Of a stretch of DNA of 64,000 nucleotides, positions 43,519 through 52,268 are shown one piece after another. The stretch covers positions 198,011,986 to 198,075,985 of the forward strand of contig NC_058522.1 in assembly GCF_904849725.1 (NCBI RefSeq). Direction: 5' to 3'. The notes beneath the pieces are model-generated. The model searched no databases and was not told the origin of the DNA. It was given only the letters and a program-made list of their open reading frames with translations. Within the stretch, counting starts at the first letter, position 1; each line of letters opens with the position of its first letter. Position numbers and translations under genes: made by a program. The stretch comes from Hordeum vulgare subsp. vulgare. Its lineage: Eukaryota > Streptophyta > Magnoliopsida > Poales > Poaceae.

Positions 43519-44921
43519 TGATACGTCTCCAACATATCTAATTTTCCAAACTCTTTTTCCCTTGTTTTGCACTCTAATTTGCATGATTTGAATCGAACTA
43601 ACCCGGACTGACGATGTTTTCAGCAGAATTGCCTTTGTGTTATTTTCTGCAAAAATAAAAGTTCTCGGATTGACCTGAAAATTTACGGAGATCGTTTTTG
43701 GATTTAATAAAAAATTCTAGCGAAAGAATCTACCGGAGAGGGGCCTCCCCCAGGCCACAAGCCTACAGGGCGCCCCCCCTAGGTCGCGCCCCGTAGCTTG
43801 TGGGGTCCCTGAGGCTCCACCTACCTCATTTTCACTTCTATATATTTCCATCCATGGAAGAAAAAATCAGAGAGAAGAGTTTATCGTGTTTTATGATACG
43901 GAGCCGCTGCCACCTATCGTTCTTCCTCGAGAGGGAAGATCTGGAGTCTGATTTGGGTCCCCTGGAGAGGGGAAATCGACGTCGTCGTCATCAGCAACCA
44001 TCCTTCATCACCAATTTCATGATGCTCTCCATCGTTTGTGAGTATTTCCATCGTAGGCTTGGTGGACGGTGATGGGTTGGATGAGATCTATCATGTAGTT
44101 GAGTTAGTTTTGTTAGGGTTTGATCCCTATTATCCATTATGTTACGAGATTGATGTTGCTATGACTTTGCTATGCTTAATGCTTTTCACTAGGGCCCGAG
44201 TGCCATGATTTCAGATCTGAACCTATTATGTTTTCATGAATAGATATGATTTGTTGATCCTATCTTGGAAGTTATATACACCTATTACGAGTTATGATCC
44301 GCATCCCTCAGGTTGATAATAAATGGGATTCTTTCTGGTGATTACCGTAATTTGAGGAGTTCATGTATTCACAAAGTGCTAATGCTTTGGTCCGGTTCTC
44401 TATTAAAAGGAGGCCTTAATATCCCTTAGTTTCCATTAGGACTCTGCTGCTACGGGAGGGTAGGACAAAAGATGGCATGCAAGTTCTTCTCCATAAGCAC
44501 GTATGACTATATATGGAATACATGCCTACATTACATTGATGAATTGGAGTTAGTTTTGTATCATCCTATGTTATGACTGTTGCATGATGAATGCCATGCG
44601 ACATAATTATCCATCACTGATCCATTTCCTATGAGCTTTCCACGTATTGATCTTTGCTAGGTTACTTTTCCGTTGCCAGTGTTACGATCACTACAAAACT
44701 GCTATTGTCACGTTTACCACCGTTACCATTACTTTCATACTACTTTGCTACTAAATACTTTGCTACAAATATTAAGTCTTTTAGGTGTGGTTGAATTGAC
44801 AACTCTGTTGTTAATACTCGAGAGTATTCTTTGGCTCCCCTTGTGTCGAATCAATAAATTTGGATTGAATACTCTACACTCAAAAACTGTTGCGATCCTC
44901 TATACTTGTGGCTTATCAAAA
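43519..44921 (+). mobile_element. Solo LTR of an Athila-type element
   Basis: Begins TGATACGTCTCCAACAT and ends TACTTGTGGCTTATCA at 44918, the plus-strand form of the Athila LTR type. It is bounded by AGGAG on both sides with three extra A residues before the right copy. No primer-binding site, polypurine tract or interior is present, so it is a solo LTR left by recombination between the two LTRs of an element. It sits in the zinc-knuckle region of LINE-B. It differs from the Athila-2 LTRs in its 5' portion and belongs to a related family. Confidence 0.87.
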
Positions 44922-44926
44922 AGGAG

Positions 44927-45458
44927 ACAATAAAATAGTTATTGTTCTAATGCAAATCGGCTCATTCTATATGGTTACTCATCCAAATACCTACTGGCTT
45001 GTATTCTTCCTGCAATGTTTATAATGTATTTGGCAATTGGTTATTTAGGATTGATCACAAGTTTAGAACTCTTTTCAGGGTGGGAGCGTTTCTCGTTATT
45101 TGGTCGCTTTGGCTATGTAGAAATGATAAAGTTGATAAAAGTACTTCTCTTTTGCAGGCTATCTACATATATACCGGGATTCTTCGTTTATGATCATCTC
45201 TAGACATGTTTACAGAGGTGTATATACGATTGGAGGCTACAGCAAGTGATACTTTTGCCCAACATGGATGGCAGCATGATCTTAGGATTTGTCCCTCCGC
45301 TTTAAGCATTGCACGAACTATACATGTTTGTTCGTATTTTGCCTTTTTATTTTTTGGTTGTGACACAGGACCATGATTGACTGTGTGCATCTTAGTTATG
45401 AAGACTCAGAGTGTAATTCTTAAATTCTTAAGTAATAAAACGCTCCTTTTCGAAAAGT
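44927..45458 (+). pseudogene. LINE-B, third segment (C-terminus and 3' end)
   Basis: LINE-B resumes after the solo LTR. The frame around 44999-45193 encodes FGNWLFRIDHKFRTLFRVGA and IWSLWLCRNDKVDKS, then RLEATASDTFAQHGWQHDLR, the conserved tail of wheat-type LINE ORF2 proteins. ORF2 ends near 45374. A 3' untranslated region with AATAAAA (about 45434) closes near 45458 with a very short A run. The end lies about 175 bp from the stop codon of the thioredoxin gene. The exact 3' limit and target duplication could not be fixed. Confidence 0.78.
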
Positions 45459-45631
45459 ATACTCACGTGCACCCAAATAAATCAGTTTTCATTTGCATAT
45501 ATGAATTAAGAGTAGTAACTCACAACTGGTCGGTGGATCGTATACGTGCATCATATAGATACTTATATATTGTCTGAGGAACAGAACAGAAAGGGTGTGT
45601 GCGTCCTCGATTAATCGCTAATTAAGATCAA
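45459..45631 (-). other. 3' flank and probable untranslated region of the thioredoxin gene
   Basis: Only about 170 bp separate the stop codon from the end of LINE-B. On the minus strand the segment holds AATATATAAG about 60 bp after the stop and further AT-rich words, any of which might serve polyadenylation. No firm signal can be assigned. Confidence 0.4.
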
Positions 45632-46247
45632 TTAGCTGCCGATGTACTTGTCGATGATGGTGCAGAGGGTGGTCTTCGGGACGGCGCCGATGACGCTCTC
45701 CTTCTTCTCGCCGTCCTTGAACATGAGGACGGTGGGGATGCTCCGGATGCCGTAGGTTGATGCGATATTTGGGCAGTCGTCCGTGTTCACCTTGCAGCAC
45801 TTTATCTTCCCCATGTAGTCCTTTGCCAGTTCGTCTATCACCGGCGCAATCATACGGCACGGGCCGCACCACGGCGCCCAGAACTCCACCAGCACCGGCG
45901 ACTCGCACGCGATCACCATGTTGTCCCAATTCTTCTCGTCCGCCACAATCACTGCATGCGCCATTATTAAGACTATTCTCAGCATTCACTCCTTTATTTT
46001 TCACCGAGCCAAGAGGGACGGGTAAGGGTAGCGCTGTACCTTCGTCGACGACGTTCTTGCACTTGCAAACGAAGCGAGACCGCCGCTGTGCTGCCACCGG
46101 AGCGAACGGGTACGGGGACGGCAAGACAACGGCGGGGGCGGCGGTCCTTGGCCTGGATGGCGCATAGCTGCCGCTGCTAAGCCTTTCCCTGATGCCGGTC
46201 TGGGGGGCGTGAAGGGCCCAGACTCTAAGGCATGTCTCCAAGGCCAT
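45632..46247 (-). CDS. Thioredoxin M-type, chloroplast precursor (two exons)
   Basis: Exon 1 is 46247-46040 and exon 2 is 45951-45632, with an 88-bp GT-AG intron (46039-45952) in phase 1; the product has 175 residues. Residues 1 to about 65 form a serine/alanine/arginine-rich chloroplast transit peptide. The thioredoxin fold follows with the redox-active WCGPC (97-101) and the cis-proline motif RSIPTV (Pro142). The length and sequence agree with the wheat Trx m precursor as I remember it. Trx m is reduced by ferredoxin-thioredoxin reductase in the stroma and activates photosynthetic enzymes through disulfide reduction. The start at 46247 has a good context (GCAATGGC). No disabling change is seen. 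An unspliced reading from 45985 is an artefact of the intron. Confidence 0.95.
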
Positions 46248-46560
46248 TGCTGGTCACGGAGACAGGGAAAAACAAAGAGAAAAAAGAAGCTGGTTCCTGT
46301 GCCAGTATCCCGGAGAGAGGAGAGGAAAAAGATGTGAATGGTGTAGTGTGTGAGGGAGGAGGATATGATTTGTCTGCCTCTGCCAAAGGATAACTGGGAA
46401 GACGTTTTGCAGACATTGTGAGGCGGTGACTGGCGAGAGGGTCTTCCTCCGCATGTGGATGAGGTGATTTTGCTCTCTTGATCTTTTTTCCTGGGCTTCG
46501 TGTGTCCGTCTTTTGAAACTTTGGGTGGGCCGATCACATGACGTCAGATCCGTCAAATCG
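46248..46560 (-). promoter_or_regulatory. Upstream region of the thioredoxin gene
   Basis: On the minus strand the 300 bp ahead of the ATG are rich in pyrimidine tracts (TCTTTTTCCTCTCCTCTC and CCTCCTCCCTCACACAC), the Y-patch character common in plant core promoters and 5' leaders. I cannot identify a convincing TATA box. AT-rich transposon-like DNA begins beyond about 46600. Confidence 0.4.
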
Positions 46561-46599
46561 AATCATGTTTGACCATCAGATCTATCCATGTAATAAAAA

Positions 46600-47100
46600 T
46601 CGTCGATGATAACAAAACAATCAGCGATGTGCTCCAGCAAATTTCGACCACGCATGCAGCAAAAAATATCAACGTGGTCGTAGTAAAAAAAGGACGCTGA
46701 TGATGCGTGATAGCAAAATAAAATATTGGTTATAGCAAAAACAATCCGGTAAACTCGAATTACAACTCTAACGGACGTGGATACAACTTTTTTTTAGTGG
46801 ACGGTTGTAGCAAAAATTGATATCGGTTGTAGCAAAAATCAACGCTGGTTCCAACAAAAACAAAAAGAAACGGTCGTCGCCGTCGCAGCTTCGCCCCCAT
46901 GGATGTAGCAAATTCCGTCATCGATAGTAGCAAAAATCACCAAGGCTTGCAGTAAAAACAGAAGAAAGAAAAATGGTCATCGCCGTCGCTGCTCCGCCAC
47001 TATGAATATAGCGAAATCCCTGTCGATAGTAGCAAAAAAATGATAACAGTTGCAGCAAAAAATGACGCCTCACAGCAGAGGAAAGGAAATCCCTCGCGCG
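46600..47100. repeat. AT-rich repeat field with recurring GTAGCAAAAA words
   Basis: The word (G/T)(T/A)(G/A)(T/C)AGCAAAAA recurs about a dozen times (for example 46661, 46735, 46807, 46830, 46927, 47028, 47052). A longer unit of about 105 bp, containing CGTCGCCGTCGC(A/T)GCT followed by GTAGCAAA, is present twice (from about 46875 and 46980). It is non-coding. Such words occur in ends of some Triticeae DNA transposons in my memory, but no terminal inverted repeats were found here. Confidence 0.6.
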
Positions 47101-47426
47101 ACCCCTGCAGGACCGTCCGAATTGTTCGGCCGACGCGCCTTCGGGTGTTGGCTAAATGTTTATTTTTTAACCCCTCAGCCGTACGAAAAATATTTCGTAA
47201 CATATATTAATATTTCCAAAGAAAAAAGAAAAGGAAAAATCTAAAAGAGTAAAACATAAATTAATCCAAGCCCCTCTCTTGGGCCATGCATTGTGGTATA
47301 TAATCAAAGGCTAGTGATGTGTGTCGGTCGACCGGCGAAGCATTGGGCCGGTCCATCATGAGTCGTTGGATGGTCTTGCATCCAACCGTTATATTAGTGT
47401 AACATACCATATGTCTCTCTCATGAT
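47101..47426. other. Non-coding spacer
   Basis: I see no gene, terminal repeat or duplication. The segment is AT-rich up to about 47260 and then of mixed composition, and separates the repeat field from the gene-like sequence starting at 47427. Confidence 0.4.
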
Positions 47427-48412
47427 TTATTGAAACAAGCTTCGATTACATACGAATTGAATTACAGAAAGGAAAGGTAACGCCGGTAGGGGAAGAACAA
47501 AGGTAGGGAAAGGAGGTAGCCGTCGGGTGCCATTTCGCCGTTGATCCACTCGATAGTTTGCTCCCTGCCTTCGATCTGGTACTTGTAACTGCAGCGGTGG
47601 GGTAGCCAGCGAGCGAAGTCCATGAGCGGCCCAGTGGGCAAGCCCATGTGCGTACATGTTAGGAGGGCTCCTAACATAGTCATTGTTCGACTTCCACAAC
47701 AACAAACCCCCCATCAGATAAGTAACAGGAGTTGGTGGCCATGGATGAAAAATCATCAGTAATGGTCCCAGGGAAAGCTTCGGCAAGTCATCCACTCCCC
47801 AATACTTGTTGTATTAGGTGGACTCTTGAAATGGATAAGCAACTCCCACTCCCAATTGTTTCTATGCTCATACATGTAAATAACAATGGCATTCTGAGCT
47901 TGCATAGAGCCAAACCTCAAAGTTTGCAGCATTGCTGAATCGCTTAGTTTATGAACCATGTGACACATGAGGCATCCCTTGTCCATGAAGAGATTACAAT
48001 CCGAAGTTGATATAAGATGCTCAAAATGGCATATGTTTAAAGCCTGAAATTTGGTGAGTGTGGGTTCAGGAATATATGTGTTGCATACACTAAGAAGAAC
48101 ATCACGAAACCAATCGTGCGAGAGTCCAAGATGGATACCATTAGTTGTTAGGTTGTAACTAGAACTGGGCATACTAGAGCTTCTTGTTACTATTGTTGGA
48201 CCAACAGGTTCACATTTCTGCTGAAAGAACCCACGCCACTCCAAGCTTTGGGAACTGATCTGCTGAAACATGTGAACAACACGAACACCCGCACCATGCA
48301 CTTGCACATATGTTGGGATAGGGAAAAACTCCAAGAAATTAAACAATAGGTAAAAAGGCTCAAAGAGCATAACATGGCTGATCCCCTCAATATGCAGTTG
48401 AGTATCATATGG
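47427..48412 (-). pseudogene. Unrecognised gene-like sequence, 3' portion, cut by LINE-C
   Basis: On the minus strand a frame stays open for about 220 codons from the LINE-C junction (48426) to 47756. It includes EPFYLLFNFLEFFPIPTYVQ, QISSQSLEWRGFFQQKCEPV and LGLSHDWFRDVLLSVCNTYI. Two other frames stay open from about 47795 to 47427, which could be a further exon. I recognise no domain. The apparent 281-residue ORF starting at 48601 is a chimera: its first approximately 58 residues are LINE-C 3' sequence. The matching 5' side is 55530-56127. It may be a disrupted cellular gene or a transposon gene; I cannot decide. Confidence 0.45.
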
Positions 48413-48426
48413 CTTGCAGGGTATTT
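48413..48426. repeat. Target-site duplication of LINE-C, left copy
   Basis: CTTGCAGGGTATTT here and CTTACAGGGTATTT at 55516-55529 match at 13 of 14 bases and flank the whole LINE. The left copy runs into the T run (minus-strand A tail), so the exact end is ambiguous by a few bases. Confidence 0.8.
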
Positions 48427-48616
48427 TTTTCGAGAGAAGGCATGTGGCCGACTTTATAAATAAAGCCACCAGGTAGAGTAACAACGTTAAAGACAACAAA
48501 GATCCAAGGACTTCCCGAGGCCAAACTGGGAACAAATTATCGAGTACATGGCACATGGGCCAAATGACGGCACTTAGGCCGGACAAGCAAGGAACCGTCA
48601 CCCTGCGAAACCCAAC

Positions 48617-49306
48617 TCAAGAGGACGCACCAGGCACCTGCCGCGAGAGGATAGAAGCCGATGCCCGAATCATAGCAATCAGCATGTCGAGGTTGTCTTT
48701 TTCTTCAAATTTAATCAATAATCTCCACTGCTGCAGGAACAAGCATGTTTTAAATAAGCAATCAACAAATTTAGCAGGGAAGACATGTTCAATGGTAAAC
48801 TTGTTCCTGGTAGTCCACAAGATCCAACATACGACAGATAGCCCGATCCAGAATAAACGCTTGGTAGGACCAACCAGCGGGGTGACGAGGGTTCCGAGGT
48901 GAGAGAAGGATGACGGGGCCCATGAGACACGCAGCCAGGAACGCAGGCCGGACCAGACCAGTTTGGCCAGGACATAGTTAAAGAAAATGTGGTTGGAGTC
49001 CTCCAACGCATTGGAGACAATACATTGATCCGAACCCGGGCCATTACGTTTCCTAATCTGATCCGCCGCTCGCAAGCGGCCCCTGGAAGTTTTCCACATG
49101 AAGATCTTAATCTTGAGAGGGATGCGCGCCCTCCAGATCTGAGTGAACTTAGTTGTACGCGAGCCGTCCACAAGTTTAGAATACAAGGATTTAACCGAGA
49201 AGCTACTCGAGGCGGCATGTGGCAAAATCACAGCATTCTCCGCCTCCGAGAGCGAGGGGAAGAGTGCAGGAAGACGTTCCCACTGACCCAACTCTTCGGG
49301 AGACAA
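48617..49306 (-). pseudogene. LINE-C ORF2, C-terminal zinc-binding domain
   Basis: A 229-residue frame with FSVKSLYSKLVDGSRTTKFT, RARIPLKIKIFMWKTSRGRL and IGLSVVCWILWTTRNKFTIE, the C-terminal region of plant LINE ORF2. The expected zinc-knuckle cysteines are partly lost (SDQCIVSNALEDSNHIFFNY retains one Cys and the His). It is separated from the RT by frameshifted sequence between 49306 and 49605 (another part of the linker is readable in 49546-49313). Confidence 0.83.
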
Positions 49307-49604
49307 GGTGCGTCAGAAAGCCAGGTCCCAATTCTGAGCGGCCAGCTCAGCGATGGAAATCTCAAAGTTCGGAAAAAAGGAGAACAGGGTAGGGAAGGCC
49401 ACGGCCAGGGTGGAATCCCAACACCACCAGTCCAGCCAGAACCGCGTCGACGCACCGTTTCCCACTTGAATCTTAACGTGCTGTTCAAAAAGCGGTCGAA
49501 GCGTGATGAGATCTTTCCAGAACTGCGATCCCCCTAGGGGAGGCAAACATAGGAGTCGAGGAAGGAAAGTATTTAGCCTTAAGAATAGAATATCAAAGAG
49601 AATT

Positions 49605-50971
49605 CTATCCCTCGGACATAATTTTCCACCACCATTTGATTAGAAGGCATTTGTTCATCATGGCGGTATTAATAATGCCCAGCCCGCCCATGTTCTTAGG
49701 TTTACAAATCGTATTCCTTTTCACCAGCCTGTACTTACGCTTATTGTCAGCAGAGTTCCAGTAGAAGGAACCTCTGTGTTTGTCAAAACCAGCATGCGTA
49801 CCCGCCGAGAGAAGGTAAAAGTGCATAATGAACATAGGGAGGGAGGAGAGACATGCATTGATCAAGGCCAACTTGTCGGGGGTAGTGTTATATCTTCCCC
49901 TCCATGGTAGCACTCTGTTACCAACCTTGGTAACCACCGGCACAAACTCCTTGCCACACAGCTTCTCTGGAGCAATTAGGAGGCCCAAGTATTTAAAAGA
50001 AAAGGAGACCCTGCTACAATTAAGTGGATGTGCAAAACGTAGAGCCTCAGCCTCATCAACCCCAGTGGAAATAACCTCACTATCCGCAAAATTAATTTTG
50101 AGCCCCGACAAGGCCTCAAAGCAGAGCAAGATGAACTTAAGGTGGGCAATGCAGGCGTCATTAAGTTCTACCATGATAATGGTATCATCCAAATACTCGA
50201 GGTGAGTGACCCCAAGAAGTAAGAGATGAGAAGAGACCGGCGAGATGTGACTCGAGGCAGCAGCTCTAGAAAGAATCTGAGAGAAGGCATCAGCGACGAA
50301 ATTAAACAGGATCGAGGACGTCGGGTCCCCTTGCGTCAGGCCCCTACCATTGGCAAAGAACTTGCTAATCTGACCATTGACGGAAACTGCCGTATGACCG
50401 CTTGAAACCAGCTGCATGAGCCGATGCACGTATGACCCGTCGAAACCTTTGGCGAGCAAAACCTGTCTCAGGAAAGGACAACTTACCAAGTCATAAGCTT
50501 TCTCAGAGTCCAACATAAGGATAACCGCCTTTGAATTAGGAAATTTGAGGTCATGAACGATCTCATGGAGACAGAGAATCGCATCAAGAATAAACCGACC
50601 TTTAACAAAGACAGATTGAAACAGACTCAACATACGGTGTGCAATAGGAGACAACCACGTGACAAAGCCCTTTGAAGGAAATGTTGCCATATTATTGATA
50701 AGGGCAATTGGTCTGAATAGAGAGATCAAATACGCGCCTTTGACCTTAGGTATAAGGGAAATAGCCGCATAATTAAGACGGGAGACATCAACAGTCCCCA
50801 GACAAAACCCTTGGAAGATCCGACAGACAAGGTGTTTAAGCTGAGGCCAGAAGGTTTTGAAGAAGGGAATGGAGAAACCATCCGGGCCAGAATCGGCGTT
50901 AGGGTTAGCCGAGTTGATAGCATCTCAGATCTCCTCATCAAACAGAGGGAGGAGAAGAGCATCGTTCTCAT
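49605..50971 (-). pseudogene. LINE-C ORF2, reverse transcriptase
   Basis: The main frame, 50729-49605 (374 residues), contains ISLFRPIALINNMATFPSKG, KAVILMLDSEKAYDLVSCPF (first Asp), NGRGLTQGDPTSSILFNFVA and the catalytic box LEYLDDTIIMV (YLDD instead of YADD). SGLKINFADSEVISTG and FKYLGLLIAPEKL follow. The fingers before it (50971-50726) are in a shifted frame. A frameshift near 50726 and a stop near 50925 (ahead of the NADSGPDG motif) break the protein. RT identity is clear. Confidence 0.87.
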
Positions 50972-52260
50972 CAGATGAGAAGCTAGACTGAGGATCCCAG
51001 AGAGACGAGGAGATGGATAGACCAGACTCCAGCCTAGCCGCGTAGAGGGATGAGAAGAAGTCCACCACGTGCGCTTGAATGAGCGCGTGATCGGAAACTT
51101 TTACCCCATGAATGATGAGGATATCTAAAGCACATCTCCGTCTCCTCCCATTTGCGGTCGCAAAGAAATAGGCAGTGGGAGCATCACCTTTTAGAGTCCA
51201 GTTCAACATGCCCCTTTGGCGCGAGTAAGTCTCAGATTGACGATACGGAATCATAATCGCTTCTTCAATTCTGTAGCGCGAGCCCCACTCCCTCTCAGAT
51301 AGACCCATCCCATCAGCCTGCGCGTCGAGACGCGCCAGCTGGGCTTCCAAAGAACATTTCGCCCGGCGAGCCTCTGCCGCCCTGTTGCGCGACCATCCCC
51401 GCAAGAATTTGCGCGTGGTGTAAGAGCATTTGTGCCAGTAATCCACTGGTCCAAAGGAACATCAGAGGGAAGAAAGCACCATAGAGATCCTAGTAGCTAA
51501 TAAATTGTGAAACCCCTCCATAAGCAACCAAGAAGCGTCAAACTGAAAGCGTGAGGAGATAATAGGTCCATCCAATCCTGCATCGAGGATGAGGGGTGCA
51601 TGGTCGAAACCCACAATGGGTTTGACCTGAAGGGAGGCGCGAGGTAAGAGGGTGTCCCAATTAGGACACATGAAAGCTGTGTCCAACACCGACCAGATTG
51701 GCATAGATTGCCGGTTTGTCCAGGTGAAACGGGATCCTACCCTAGGGAGCTCGTGAAGAGTACAATCTCGGATGAAGGCGTTAAAAGCATCGGCCAAAGG
51801 CCAAGAAAATTTGTAAGAACTCTTATGTGCAGGAGATCGTAGTAAGTTGAAGTCCCCTCCTACGAGCAGGGGAAGAGTACATGTCTCAATCTTGATCGCA
51901 ATCTCATCCAGGAAAAGGTAAGATAAGGAATGATCAGTAGGACCGTACACCACCATGACTTCCATTAAGTGATTCGAACTCCGATGGTGTACCACCGTAC
52001 TTGCCAAAAAAACCCATGGTCAAAAGCCACAAAATCAAATATCTCGCGCTTCGAGCACAGAAGAATTCCCCCTGAGTGACCCAAAGATGGGATGAAGTTC
52101 CAATCAAACCTTTCCATCCCCGCTACTGCGGAGAGTTCAGTGGAGAGAAAGGAACTCTAAAAAGTTTCAACAAGCCCTATGATGTCAACATTCTCACCTC
52201 ACACCATATCCCTAATTTGATCCCGGCGCCCCTAGCACCGAAACCCCTAAGATTACAGAA
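50925..52260 (-). pseudogene. LINE-C ORF2, endonuclease and linker
   Basis: The endonuclease begins near 52260 with a degenerate N-terminus (a DIIGLVET-like motif near 52170 and a GHSGGILLC-like motif near 52060, in frames interrupted by stops). It continues in frame 52007-51462 (VVYGPTDHSLSYLF, LLVGGDFNLLRSPAHKSSYK, GSRFTWTNRQSMPIWSVLD, VGFDHAPLIL). The final catalytic SDH reads FDH. The linker frame 51446-50925 contains LKGDAPTAYFFATANGRRRR and ends at a stop. The domain would nick the target; it is inactive here. Confidence 0.85.
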
Positions 52261-52268
52261 AAGGGATC

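Noticed and set aside
45618..46247. A 209-residue single-exon protein reading through the thioredoxin intron
   Set aside because: Past the GT at 46039 the frame leaves the thioredoxin sequence; splicing to 45951 restores the family sequence and length.
47756..48601. A single 281-residue protein
   Set aside because: The first approximately 58 residues are encoded by the 3' end of LINE-C; the frame crosses the LINE target duplication, so it is a chimera.
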